Below are positions 54,101 to 64,000 of a stretch of 64,000 nucleotides of DNA, piece by piece. The position numbers and the translations under genes are program-made. Below the pieces are notes generated by a model. The model was not told the origin of the DNA. It worked only from the letters and a program-made list of their open reading frames with translations, and searched no databases. Position 1 is the first letter of the stretch. The number at the start of each line of letters is the position of its first letter. Source of the DNA: Humulus lupulus. Its lineage: Eukaryota > Streptophyta > Magnoliopsida > Rosales > Cannabaceae. The stretch spans positions 95,538,911 to 95,602,910 of the forward strand of contig NC_084795.1 of NCBI RefSeq assembly GCF_963169125.1, read 5' to 3'.

Positions 54101-54348
54101 AAATCGTACTAGTAACCATTCACTAAATATTTTTACTTTAATATGTTATTGATTATTTTATTTATTGTATATGATCTTAATTCTCTCGTACTAATACAAG
54201 ATCATATCCTCATAAATGAATATAGAATTTTCTTGATATTCGCATAAACTATTCCAACAATAGTTATAACATTCAAATATAATAAAATTGTACTTTTATT
54301 TAAATTAATAAAATGTCTTTACATAATTTCAGGGCATAAATCCTAACA
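51122..54348 (-). mobile_element. Copia solo LTR (minus strand), itself split by a CACTA element
   Basis: Minus strand starts TGTTAGGATTTATGCCCTG at 54348. The other end is AGTTAATATT at 51122, a probable decayed TGTT/AACA terminus. Flanks GAGGG (51117-51121) and GATGG (54349-54353) are a near-matching 5-bp duplication. The flanking element F sequence is continuous across it by comparison with the related copy at 32512-32965. Without the CACTA element the LTR is about 2.03 kb, similar in form to the Copia LTR at 18895-20744. No internal sequence remains. Confidence 0.75.
52096..53286. mobile_element. Non-autonomous CACTA element (1.19 kb)
   Basis: Left terminus CACTACAACAAAAACACC; right terminus ..GCGTTTTTTGTAGTAGTG, whose reverse complement is CACTACTACAAAAAACGC. 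Multiple subterminal copies of TTTTTAGGACTCGC / GCGAGTCCTAAAAA occur within 300 bp of the left end and 100 bp of the right end, in both orientations, as in CACTA transposase-binding regions. Flanks TTC and TTA are a possible mutated 3-bp duplication. The GC-rich middle (52610-53160) may be captured host sequence but I recognise no product. No transposase. Confidence 0.8.
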
Positions 54349-54621
54349 GATGGAGGATGACAGGAGTGTACCTTTGTTGAGTGGTGTTTTGGTGAGTGCT
54401 TACATTGTTTTCCTTTCTTGTTTTCAACATTGGGGATAATGTTGATAATTAAGTTTGGCGGGAGTGTGTGTCTCTTCTTATTGTCTTCTTGCCATGTATA
54501 TATGTTAATAATTGAAAACAAAATAGAAAAAAAAAGAGAAAAGAAAAGAAAAGAATATACTCCCATGAAAAAAAAAAAGAAATTAAAAAAAAAATTAAGT
54601 TTGCAATTAAGTTTGGGGGTA
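54349..54621 (+). mobile_element. 3' conserved internal region of element F, right part, with polypurine tract
   Basis: TTGTTGAGTGGTGTTTTGG.. and TTTTCAACATTGGGGATAA match the minus strand of 32512-32620. It includes a long A-rich low-complexity stretch (54520-54600) and ends with AAGTTTGGGGGTA, a polypurine tract. Confidence 0.7.
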
Positions 54622-55264
54622 TGTAGCATCTTATCTAAAAAAAAATAGTACAATTTTTTATTTTCTTTCTTTCTTTCTTTTTTAGTAATAAAGAATAATG
54701 ACAAGAGTGATATTCAATTTGTATGGAGGCTAAGTTTTCTATCTCGAATTCGACATGTGTCCTTAGATAGGCACATGCTTCCAAGGACACCTCATATAAG
54801 AGATTTTGAAAAAACACCAATAACAATAAAATAAATATATCTTATTGTGTTCTTTAAAAGTTATTGATGTATGTTATTTTTTTTCTAACTGTTAGATATA
54901 TATATAGAGAGAGAGTAAAATCCTAAGTTCTTTCTTGTTCAATCATTTCTTGATTTCATGTGTAGAAAACATCAAGTAATCACAAAAAACCTTGCTGTAT
55001 CAATGGGCCAACATACGTCCTATGTCCCATTGTATAGGAAAGGACTTGGAAGATCGTTGTATGAGTCAGTCCGGTTCATGATACAAAGATAAGAAGGTCG
55101 TTCAAAATACTCGAAGTAAGCAAGGATATTAAATAAGCATCAAATGTATAAAATATTTGAAAACTATTTTTGAAATAAAGTGGGCCAAATATTTGTTTTC
55201 ATTGCTTTCTTAGATCGCTAAGTTTCTAAGACATTGGGCCTTAATTTCACACAAAAAAAATACC
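54622..55264 (+). mobile_element. Probable 3' LTR start of element F (truncated)
   Basis: Begins TGTAGCATCTTATC after the polypurine tract, like TGTTGCTTATC in the related minus-strand copy at 32511. The remainder is AT-rich with no clear match to the F 5' LTR, so how far the LTR extends is not certain. Confidence 0.35.
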
Positions 55265-55453
55265 AAAATGATCTTGGCCTCTCTCATTTAATTTTCTTTA
55301 AAAAATTTAGGTTTCGAAGTAAGGCATCGTGACTTTAATGAATGGGGTCGCAGTGCCAAGAGTTGCTATTAAAAAAAGTATAGGTCATGACCTCTATTGT
55401 ACGTGCAGCGATGGTTGCTCTCTTACTTAAATGAGAGAGGCCAAGATCATTTT
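55265..55453. repeat. 27-bp perfect inverted repeat with 135-bp loop
   Basis: 55265-55291 (AAAATGATCTTGGCC..CATTTAA) is the exact reverse complement of 55427-55453. The sequence between is partly similar to the GC-rich 'CGCAGYGCC' segment of Tekay LTRs (GGGGTCGCAGTGCC). It ends 11 bp before the truncated Tekay LTR of element I. Confidence 0.9.
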
Positions 55454-55464
55454 ACGGAAGAATA

Positions 55465-56628
55465 GGGCCGCGACGCCCATACGCAAACCCAGAAATCTGG
55501 GTTTTTCCCAACATTTTCCCCGAGCCAAAACACTCCCAAATCAATACCAAAGCATACCTAAGTCTCAAATTCAATCCAAAACCTCATATAGACAATCTAA
55601 CACCTCAGAAACATCAACAACATGCCTAGACACACATTCAAACCCATGATTCACAAATTGGTTTAACACTTTATAAAACTTAAACCATAACAGAGCACAG
55701 CCTCAGAAATGCATGGAATTCTTACCTCAAACAAGAATTCGACCTTAAGCTTCCGTCAATTCCAACTCCAATCTAAACCCATTTTGATTACCAAGATTAA
55801 TTCTCACACAAACCAGCCACAAATCCAGCTTTCAGCTTCCATTCTCAAACTCTCAAAGTCAAGCTTGGAAACATAAAGAAAACAGAGATGAATTCCTTAC
55901 CTTTGAGCTTAACACACCCTTGAGCTAACTCCCCTAGTCACAATAGCCAAAATCCTTCAACTTCCTAGCCCAAAATCGTCAAGACTCAGCAAGCTCTCAA
56001 TCATCAAGGAGAGGGGAAGAGGAAACCGCATGGGAGAGAGGGAGAGCTAAGTAGTTCTATTTTTTTTTTCTTTCCTTTGCCTTTCTAAAACGTTCTAAAA
56101 TTTCCCAATCCTTATCTCATCATAACCAGTTCCCAAAAAGACCCAATTGCCCCTTAAATTACCCCAAGTCCTTATATGCCACCAAGGGCGATTTAGTCTT
56201 TTAACACATCCCGCTAAATCCTCGAGTATGTCTAAAAATCCCCGTTTTAATCCTGACATGTCTAAACTATTACTATCACTAACTGCTACTCAATAATTCC
56301 CGAAATAATCCTAAGCTCCTCCCGAGCTGGGTATTTGACCCCGTTGTGACTTTCCTAGCTAAACAGCTCCCTAGGACCGTCTCGGAACGTGCATCACAAA
56401 TATATCACCATTATATCACATATATCACATTTATGCCCTCAATGGGCTAAGATTACAAATATGCCTCTAACAACCAAACGAGGCCCACATGCACATTTAA
56501 TCGCCTAAACATGCACTTCTAATCACATATTCATTAAATTCACATATATTAATACAATATAACAATTATTTCCCTCCAGGCACGCTAATCAAGGCCCCAA
56601 GCCTTATTAGCAAATTTGGGTCGCTACA
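55465..56628 (-). mobile_element. 3' LTR of element I (truncated)
   Basis: Minus strand starts TGTAGCGACCCAAATTTGC at 56628 after the polypurine tract. It matches 62641-63808 almost throughout. Similarity ends near 55465 in the GC-rich AGCGCC segment, beside the 27-bp inverted repeat. Confidence 0.9.
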
Positions 56629-56663
56629 ACTATCCCCTCCTTACAGAAATTTCGTCCTCGAAA

Positions 56664-57884
56664 TTACCTGAACAATTCGAGATACCGCTCCTGCATGTCT
56701 GATTCAAGTTCCCATGTCGCCTCTTCAACTTTGTTGTTCCTCCATAGCACTTTCACCAAGGCGATAGTCTTGCTCCGCAAAACTTTATCCCTTTTGTCAA
56801 GAATCTGAACCGGCTTCTCCTCATAAGATAAATCCTTGTCCAGCTGTAAATTCTCATAACTCAACACATGTGAAGAATCTAACACATACTTCTGAAGCAT
56901 GGATACTTGAAATACATCATGAACCCCTGATAAGGATGGAGGCATTACCAACCTGTAGGCTACCTCCCCAACCCGCCCCAGAACCTCGAAGGGGCCGACA
57001 AACCTAGGGCTCAGCTTGCCCCAAACACCAAACCGTTACACTCCTCTCAGAGGTGAAACCCTAAGGAACACATGGTCACCGACCTGGAATTCCACACACC
57101 TGCGTTTCAGGTCTGAGTAACTTTTCTGGCGACTCTAGGAGGCGAGCATTCAAGCTCTAATCTTTTCTATCGCCTCATTGGTCCTTTGGACCATCTTAGG
57201 ACCCAAATAACTCCTCTCACCCGTCTCATCCCAATGGATAGGTGATCTGCACTTCCTTCCATAAAGCATCTCATACGGAGCCATTCCGATGGTCGTCTGA
57301 TAATTGTTGTTGTACGAGAACTCGATCAATGGGAGATATCCTCCAATATCTTAATCGTCCTCGCAGACTGTCCATCTTTCTGAGGATGATAAGCAGTACT
57401 AAACCGTAACTGCGTGCCCATAGTCTTCTGCAGACTCTCCTAAAACTTCGAGGTGAAGGTGGGGTCCCTATCGGATACTATCGACCTCGGAGCTCAATGA
57501 AGTCGAACATTTTCCTTCACATATAACTCTGCATACTGATCCATAGTATAAGTCATCCTAACCAGTAGAAAGGGGGCAGACTTGGTATACCCATCCACAA
57601 TCACCCACTCCTAGTCATGCTGTCCCACAGTCTTCAGCAAACCAACCACGAAGTCCATGGTAATGTCCTCCCACTTCCACTCTACAATCCCTAGAGGCTG
57701 CAGCAACCCTGCTGGCCTCTGATGTTTAGCCTTGACCTGCTGACACGTTATGCACTTGGCCACATAATCCACCACATCCCTCTTCATGCCCGGCCACCAA
57801 TATAAAGCTCTTAGATCTTGGTACATCTTTGTCGTACCCGGATCCAATGAATAGAGAGTGGTATGCGATTCATCTAAAATCTCC
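56664..57884 (-). pseudogene. Integrase with chromodomain of element I (broken)
   Basis: Integrase inserts cDNA; its chromodomain targets heterochromatin. Read 57884 to 56664: REILDESHTTLYSLDPGTTK, DLRALYWWPGMKRDVVDYVA, KCITCQQVKAKHQRP (HHCC zinc finger; the second His of the usual YSLHPG is Asp here), WEDITMDFVVGL (first catalytic Asp), then across stops IVSDRDPTFTSKF (second Asp), [13 protein letters not shown] (catalytic Glu changed to Ala where ..GQSERT is usual). The C-terminal part has GVHDVFQVSMLQKYV, SHVLSYENLQL and the chromodomain VLRSKTIALVKVLWRNNKVE EATWELE, ending ERYLELFR. Stops at about 57608, 57500, 57440 and 57130-57160. Zinc-ligand, catalytic and frame losses make it inactive. 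Confidence 0.88.
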
Positions 57885-58540
57885 CGTCAGATATCAGAAT
57901 CCATCGGAACACAAATCCAACCGTTGTACTTCAGTAACCCCATCTCTGAAATAGAAAAGTCCTTAGCCACTCCGACTAAGACGTTCTCTCTATGACCTCT
58001 CAACTGGGAATCTTTCCCCTGCGCCTCCTTGATCCTCTCAAGGAGTGTAGACTGAAGAGTGATGTTGGCTAACCGACCAACAACCAACTCTATACTCTCT
58101 CGGGTCATCTCCTCCACTAACTTATCAGATATCTGACTTGAACTGAAAAACTGTCTTGGGCCTTTCCGAATCAATGCATCATCAACTACATTAGCCTTCC
58201 CAGGATGGTATAGGATATCACAGTCATAATCCTTAACCAACTCCAGCCACTGTCTCTAGCGCATATTCAGATCCTTCTGAGTAAAGAAGTACTTCAAACT
58301 TTTATGGTCGGTGTATATCTCGTACTTCTCACCATATAAATAATTTCTCCAAATCTTAAGTGCGAATACCATCGCTGCCAACTCCAAATCATGCGTGGGA
58401 TATCTCTGCTCATACTTCTTTAATTGTCTCGATGCATAGGCTATAACCTTACCAGCTTGCATCAGCACACACCCCAAACCCTGTCTGGAAGCATCACAGT
58501 AGACCACAAACTTCTCATTATCTATCGGCAAACTCAACAC
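57885..58540 (-). pseudogene. RNase H and linker of element I (broken)
   Basis: RNase H frame 58540-58256: [18 protein letters not shown] (catalytic Asp in CDAS), [35 protein letters not shown] (catalytic Glu in LELAA), [19 protein letters not shown] (third Asp in YTDHK). All three acidic residues are intact. A TAG after LNMR (native CAG by family comparison) breaks it. The linker 58240-57887 has VKDYDCDILYHPGKANVVDD, then LVEEMTRESIELVVGR and GWICVPMDSDI before a TGA. It continues directly from RT and into integrase. Confidence 0.87.
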
Positions 58541-59437
58541 TGGTCCGGTGATCAGTCGTCACTTCAACTCTTTAAAATTGTTCTCACATTTATCTGTCCA
58601 AACATACTTTGTCTTCTTCTTTGTCAATTTTGTCAATGGCGTAGCTATCCTGGAGAACCCCTCAACAAACCGTCGATAATACCCCGCCAATCCCAGGAAA
58701 CTCCTCACTTCAGGAAGACTGCTCAGTCTAGGCCAATCTCTCACTGCCTCAATCTTACTTGGATCGACTAAAATCCCCTCCGTACTGACAATATGGCCCA
58801 GAAACGTAACTCTCGATAACCAGAATTTGCACTTGCTAAACTTAGAATATAACTTATGCTCCCTCAATCGCTACAATACCAGCCGTAGATGTCGCTCATG
58901 CTCTGTCTCTGACTGAGAATACACCAGAATGTCGTCGATGAACACGATCACAAACTTGTCCAAATAGTCCTTGAAAACCCTATTCATCAGATCCATAAAA
59001 GTTGTTGGGGCATTGGTTAATCCAAAGGACATAACCAGGAATTCATAGTGTCCATACCTTGTGTGGAAAGAGGTCTTTGGTATGTCCTCTTCTTTAATCC
59101 TTAAATAATGGTAACGTGATCGGAGATCAATTTTGGAAAACACTGTCCTTCCTTGTAGCTGGTCAAATAAATCATCGATCCTGGGAAATGGATATTTATT
59201 CTTAATGGTCAACTTGTTCAACTCCCTGTAGTCAATAAACATCCTAAGAGATCAATCCTTCTTATTGACGAACAACACTGGAGCACCCCATGGCAAGAAA
59301 CTTGGTCTGATGAACCCCAAGTCCATTAGCTCCTGTAACTGAATCTTCAATTCCTTCAACTCCTCCAGAGCCATTCTATAAGGTGTCCTAGATACTGGCT
59401 CTGCCCCTGGTGCCAACTCTATAACGAATTGAATCTC
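58541..59437 (-). pseudogene. Reverse transcriptase of element I (broken by stops)
   Basis: After a stop at 59438, the same frame reads [60 protein letters not shown], then a TGA. Next, 59242-58871: [40 protein letters not shown] (first catalytic Asp in KIDL), [32 protein letters not shown] (catalytic F-I-D-D, intact). After a TAG (native CAG), [28 protein letters not shown] and [20 protein letters not shown] finish the thumb/connection, up to a TGA at 58541. Catalytic residues are preserved; only the stops disable it. Confidence 0.9.
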
Positions 59438-60354
59438 CTACTGCGGTGGCAACCTTGGCAGATCTGCTGGGAATAAATCTGGAAACTCGCATACCAATCT
59501 GGTCTCTTCCGGTCCAACCGACATAACCTTGGAGGTATCCACAACACTTGCTAGGAATCCTATGCAACCTTCATGCATCAGGTCACTAGCCTTCTGCGCT
59601 AAAATCATAGGTACTCGCGGTCCACTGGTTGTTCCCACAAATACAAAGGGTACCTCCCATTCTGGTTCAAAAGTCACCATCCTGCGCTTGTAGTCAATCG
59701 TCACCCCATACTTTGATAACCAATCCATCCCTAGGATCATATCAAAGTCATCCATCGCAAGCTGAATCAGATCAACAGAAAATTCCCTACCATCTACCTC
59801 TACTGGTAAAGCTCTAATCCATCTCCTAGAGACTACCAGTTCCCCAGTTGGCAACAAAGTCTGAAAACCCCTAGCATACAAAGCACTAGGCCTGCACAGT
59901 TGATCTATCACTCTAGCAGACACAAATGAATGGGTAGCTCTCGAATCAATCAATGCAGTATACAAAGAACCAGCACTATAAATCTGACCTGTCACAACTG
60001 AGGGGCTAGCCTTCGCCTCAGTCTGAGGCAAAGTAAACACTCTGGCAAGCGCGAGACTGTCACCCTGCTTCGATTCCTCCTTCCCAACTTGTGGGCAGTA
60101 CTTCTTTAAATGATTGGCACTCCCACAAGCAAAGAAAGCCTTGTTTCTACACTCACCCTGGTGTCGTCGTCTGCACCGAGGACACACTGGAAAGCTTCTC
60201 CAGTTGTCACTTCCGCCCTGACGGCCATTAAAAGCACCCCGTGCCCTCCTATCCGAACTGGGAGGAACAAAGGAATCTGGGGCCTTCCTCTTCTGCTCAG
60301 TGGGGCCACAACCCCGACTGGATCCAATAAAAGGAGGCACCGTCCTCCTGGCAT
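59438..60354 (-). pseudogene. Gag zinc knuckle and aspartic protease of element I
   Basis: A 300-codon open frame (60340-59438). The N-terminal part is the basic Gag tail (GSSRGCGPTEQKRKAPDS) and a knuckle region: CPRCRRRHQGECR, then FFACGSANHLKKYC, where the first Cys of C-x2-C-x4-H-x4-C is Phe, so the knuckle is damaged. The protease follows: GSLYTALIDSRATHSFVSAR, where the catalytic D-S-G is D-S-R, then LVVSRRWIRALPVEVDGREF, DFDMILGMDWLSKYG and YKRRMVTFEPEW. This matches chromovirus protease, with its conserved ILGMDWL. Frame is +1 relative to the upstream gag (shift near 60360). Confidence 0.88.
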
Positions 60355-60360
60355 CGCGCC

Positions 60361-61119
60361 TAACTACACTCTCTCTCCAAAACTGTCCACAACCTGGGCA
60401 TAGGTGGTAGTCTCTAGATCCAAAGTGATCTTCACATCACGGGTGATCATAACATTCAACCCCCGTACAAATCTGTCTCTCCTTGCCTCGTCATTCGGCA
60501 CTAAATCTTGTGCAAACTTCGCCAGTCGGTCAAATTTCAGAGCATACTCTGTCATGGTCAACCAGTTCTGAGTTAGGTTGATGAACTCGTCAACCTTTGC
60601 AGCTCGGACTGCTACACTATAATATTTCTCGTTGAAGATGTTCTTGAATTCTTCCCAGGTCATGACTGCCACATTCCTTCTCTGAACCACTACATCCCAC
60701 CAGATGCGGGCATCCTCTCTAAACATGTAACTAGCACAGGCAACTCTTCCGTTCCCCTCAACCCTCATGAAATCCAGGATAGAGGAAACCATATTCATCC
60801 ACTGCTCTGCCCGCAGTGGGTCCGATCCACCCTCGAAGGTGTGAGGATGCTGCTTCCTGAACCTTTCATACAAAGGTTCCCACCTGTTTTCCATCACAGG
60901 CTGAACCGGCACTGGTGCCACAACATTCTGAATTGGCAGCCCAGTAACCTGTGGAGGGGCCTACTGCCTTAACTGTCGGAGTTCTTCTTCTGTTCGTTCC
61001 AATCTTGCTTCCATTTCAGTAAACATTCGTTGCCAATTCTGTGGGGCAGGTGGAGGGTCCTGACCCTGATTGTCATCCTCAGCCCGACTTCCGTGGAGTC
61101 TAGATGATTGTCGAGGCAT
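60361..61119 (-). pseudogene. gag (capsid) of element I
   Basis: Start ATG at 61119 (MPRQSSRLHGSRAEDDNQGQ); an upstream in-frame ATG at 61155 is possible but MPRQSSR is the usual chromovirus start. A coiled-coil-like helix follows (WQRMFTEMEARLERTEEELR), then a TAG at 60961 (native CAG likely). The capsid core reads ERFRKQHPHTFEGGSDPLRA, EQWMNMVSSILDFMRVEG, VACASYMFREDARIWWDVVV, TWEEFKNIFNEKYYSVAVRA, FINLTQNWLTMTEYALKFDR and LARFAQ-like DLVPNDEARRDRFVRGLN. This is the classic Ty3/chromovirus Gag. It ends in a frameshift after SFGERV. Confidence 0.9.
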
Positions 61120-61433
61120 CACAAAAATATGCCTGCAATCAACGACGCCGCTCATCAGGCATGGTTACAAAATCCAAAACCACCTCCCAATTACATCAGT
61201 CAACCACAAACAACAATCCACATAGCATACAGATAGCATATAACACTCAACGGGCCATGCCCTAGCATCATGCATATGTTAACTCATTCAGCATGCTCTA
61301 TATGAAATAAACAAGAAAACATGGCATTTAAGCACATATTCAAACATATAAGTCAATTATTCCAACCAACCCTGAGTCGAGCTTGTCACTGACAGCGAGC
61401 GTACATGTTCGGTCAATCTCTAGGAACCATAAA

Positions 61434-61456
61434 CCTTGGCTCGCTCTCATACTAAG
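61434..61456 (-). other. Primer-binding site of element I
   Basis: Minus strand ACTTAGTATGAGAGCGAG after the LTR end, a decayed initiator-Met tRNA site (TTGGTATCAGAGC type). The same site with other changes is at 17608 in element D. Confidence 0.8.
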
Positions 61457-61457
61457 T

Positions 61458-63808
61458 TGTAACGCCCTACTTCCTTAGAGTCGTTACTAAGCGAGTTTAA
61501 AAGGTGAATTTAACTCGATAATCAAGGTTTAAGACAAACGTGTAATTAAACCATAAACAGAGTCATAAACTTTGAAAATAATTCCATTTACTAAAAATCA
61601 TAAAGCGTTTAACACTTGGGATCCCAAAACACTGTTTAGAAATATTTACAACTAAAAAAAATGTAATTAAGTCGACTAAACGAAAAAATCTCAGTTTTAT
61701 ACAACCATCTCCCAAAATACCTCTGGCCGTGGCAGCCAGGTAGGCCAAACATGTACGCACCGCTTCATGCTCTCCGTAATCATGGTTGGTCAACTTTTCC
61801 CTTGCCCTTGCCTGCACCACAGAGCACCCATGAGCCGAAGCCCAGCAAGAAAACCCTCACAAGTAGATAACATATGCATATCAAACATTTAGCATATAAA
61901 CAGGCCATCAACAAGCTATACACATATGACCACACCGTCCCAGGCAATTTACCAGGCCCTGGGTTCGAGGTCCACACCGTAAGGATATCCCAGGTACCCT
62001 TTGGGGTCTCACCCTAGCAACTCGCACTCCGTGTACTAAACGCTGCACCCGGCCCCTTGCCCCACTCGGCCTTGCACTCCACGTGCCTAACGCAGTTCTC
62101 GGCCCCTTGCCGTTCCCGGCCTTGCCGACCTCATCCTGTGCCGTTCCCGGCTCTTGTCGAACATTCACACATATGCATACATAGCATAATAAAGCAAGTA
62201 CCAAACATGAATAAACTCAATCAAAGGGATATGCCCTGCAACACAATCATATAGGGCCCTGCTCTGGATACAAGCTCTACGGGAAACAGTAGTTTTCTTA
62301 CCTGTGTCCCGAGCTTCTTGAGCACCGAAATCACGAGCACGATCCTCTAACCCGAGCCTCTTCGAAAACCTAGTCACAACACATACAGAGCACCCTCAAT
62401 ACCAACCAATTCAAAATCATTTCTCGGAATCAATCCCATGCTCTCGGTACCTCCCAGTTCCCCACACAAGGTAGCGGAAGCGTCCCCCGAGCCCCCTGGG
62501 CAAAGGCCTAAAAACTGAAGATTTCCCCTGCCCAGAAATGGCCTAGCACCGCGGCACTAACCCTTAAGGGCCACAGCGCCCAGAATGGTGCCCTTCCCCT
62601 TATGCATCCTAGCATCGCGACATGGAAGAACAAGGTCGCAGCGCCCATACGCGAACCCAGAAATCTGGGTTTTTCCCAACATTTTCCCCGAGCCAAAACA
62701 CTCCCCAATCAATACCGAAGCATACCTAAGTCTCAAATTCAATCCAAAACCCCATATACATAATCTAACAACTCAGAAACATCAACAACATGCCTAGACA
62801 CACATTCAAACCCATGATTAACAAATTGGTTTAACACTTTCTAAAACTTAAACCATAACAGAGCACAACCTCATAAATGCATGGAATTCTTACCTCAAAC
62901 AAGAATTCGACCTTGACCTTCCTCCAATTCCAACTCCAATATAAACCCATTTTGATTACCAAGATGAATTCTCACACTAACCAGCCACAAATCCAGCTTT
63001 CAGCTTCCATTCTCAAACTCTCAAAGTCAAGCTTGGAAACATAAAGAAAAACAGAGATGAATTCCTTACCTTTGAGCTTAACAAACCCTTGAGCTAACTC
63101 CCCTAGTCACAGCAGCCAAAATCCTTCAACTTCCTAGTCCAAAATCCTCAAGACTCAGCATGCTCTCAATCATCAAGGAGAGGGGAAGAGGAAACCGCAT
63201 GGGAGAGAAGGAGAGCTGAGAAGTTCTGTTTTTTTTCTCTTTCCTTTGCCTTTCTAAAATGTTCAAAAATTTCCCAGTCCTTATCTCATCATAACCAGCT
63301 GCCAAAAAGACCCAATTGCCCCTTAAATTACCCCAAGTCCTCATATGCCACCAAGGGCGATTTAGTCTTTTAACACATCCCGCTAAATCCTCGAGTATGT
63401 TTAAAAATCCCTATTTTAATCCCGACATGTCTAAACTATTACTATCACTAACCGCTACTCAATAATTCCCGAACACATTATAATATTCCAGAAATACCCC
63501 TAAGGTCCTCCCGAACCGGGTATTTGACCCCGTTGTGACTTTCCTAGCTAAACAGCTCCCTAGGACCATCTCGGAACGTGCATCACAAATATATCACCAT
63601 TATATCACATTTATGCCCTCAATGGGCTAAGATTACAAATATGCCTCTAACAACCAAACGGGGCCCACAAGCACATTTAATCGCCTAAACATACACTTCT
63701 AATCACATATTCATTAAATTCACATATATTAATACAATATAACAATTATTTCCCTCCAGGCACGCTAATCAAGGCCCCAAGCCTTATTAGCAAATTTGGG
63801 TCGCTACA
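61458..63808 (-). mobile_element. 5' LTR of element I
   Basis: 2,351 bp: minus strand starts TGTAGCGACCC at 63808 and ends GTAGGGCGTTACA at 61458. Block order matches the solo LTR at 23508-25866. The GC-rich AGCGCC segment is at 62470-62660. GTATT (63809-63813) should be the target duplication, but the left partner is lost with the truncated 3' LTR. Confidence 0.92.
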
Positions 63809-64000
63809 GTATTACCCTTGAATTCTTTTTTCAAAAACTTCACTGACTTCGTTGGGCTCGCCCCTTTCCAGCTCAACACCAAATCGTACAGGGTTTTGTT
63901 CGCCTTGAGGTCGCTTTACCACGAGCTAAAGTTGGAAGGAGCTTCGCCAAAAGAGATCATGTATCTCTTTTTTCTGAAAAGCAATCCCTCCCGAGCTCGG
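63809..64000 (+). pseudogene. Tat antisense-ORF protein fragment (PF04195-like), runs off the window
   Basis: One open plus-strand frame to the window end: LPLNSFFKNFTDFVGLAPFQ, LNTKSYRVLFALRSLYHELK, SPKEIMYLFFLKSNPSRAR. It matches the core of the antisense ORFs in elements A and B and the fragment at 2284-2776, position by position (FF.NF..FV..APFQL...SYRVL.AL; EI.Y.FFLK.NP). Because this ORF lies antisense in its element, the host is a minus-strand Tat element, disrupted at 63809 by Tekay element I. No stop is seen in these 64 codons, so it is the least decayed of the four copies. Confidence 0.8.

Larger units (their letters stand above)
55465..63808 (-). mobile_element. Tekay (Del) chromovirus element I (8.3 kb, degenerate)
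   Basis: Minus-strand Ty3/Gypsy element: 5' LTR 61458-63808, primer-binding site, gag, PR, RT, RH, INT with C-terminal chromodomain, polypurine tract (GGAGGGGATAG at 56630-56640), 3' LTR 56628 leftward to about 55465. The chromodomain and long LTRs mark the Tekay/Del clade. The 3' LTR retains only the first 1,164 bp of about 2,351. The two LTRs are highly similar by eye (scattered substitutions, a roughly 20-bp indel near 63465), so this is one of the younger insertions, yet the coding part has at least ten stops. It interrupts an antisense-ORF gene of a Tat element at 63809. Confidence 0.92.

Noticed and set aside
54300..54704. Lys/Phe-rich ORFs near 54.3-54.8 kb
   Set aside because: Low-complexity A/T and AAAG runs inside the 3' part of element F.
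60110..60403. Plus-strand ORF opposite the Gag knuckle region
   Set aside because: Shadow of the well-supported minus-strand Gag-protease frame.

Overview
The window is repeat-dense, AT-rich nuclear DNA of a flowering plant, probably a eudicot. It contains nested Ty3/Gypsy elements of plant-only clades (Tekay chromoviruses, Tat-type elements with a second RNase H, Athila-like elements), Ty1/Copia LTRs and CACTA DNA transposons. The only host gene material is a few exon pieces of an IRE/IREH1-type AGC kinase, carried inside a CACTA transposon. I see no intact host gene, no tRNA or rRNA gene and no CRISPR array. Almost every reading frame is broken, so this is old heterochromatin-like sequence. 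The exact species cannot be read from the sequence.

Layout, left to right. 1-3227: the end of a Tekay LTR (minus strand) inserted in the gag of a minus-strand Tat element; that element's LTR (1257-about 2283) abuts a piece of antisense ORF from another Tat element. 3228-17784: the 5' LTR, primer-binding site and leader of a Tekay element ('D'). Its LTR is split by a nearly complete plus-strand Tat element ('A', 3769-about 15994) with gag, PR, RT, RH, archaeal-type RH, INT and a long antisense ORF. 17785-21713: a lone Tat LTR holding an internally deleted Copia element (17813-20744, target duplication CAAGG).

21714-about 32965: a minus-strand gag-type Athila-like element ('E') whose LTR holds a Tekay solo LTR (23508-25866, target duplication GTAAT) and a 4.2 kb CACTA element with captured kinase exons (25983-30168). 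Next to it lie an unassigned AT-rich segment and a 3'-internal piece of a related copy. 32966-34308: unassigned. 34309-46023: a second complete Tat element ('B', target duplication ATTAC), again with an antisense ORF. 46029-about 55264: a plus-strand Athila-like gag-type element ('F') without pol, split by a minus-strand Copia solo LTR that itself holds a 1.2 kb CACTA element.

55265-55453 carries a perfect 27-bp inverted repeat. 55465-63808 is a minus-strand Tekay element ('I') with gag, PR, RT, RH, INT and chromodomain, all broken by stops. From 63809 to the end is a plus-strand piece of the same antisense-ORF gene family.

Biologically, the sequence records serial insertion, solo-LTR formation and decay. 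The most interesting threads are the antisense gene retained by every Tat lineage here (N-terminal conserved domain, C-terminal coiled coil), the exon-capturing CACTA element with an odd 33-bp duplication around a kinase exon, and the pol-less Athila-like family that keeps a conserved second frame beyond its gag stop.
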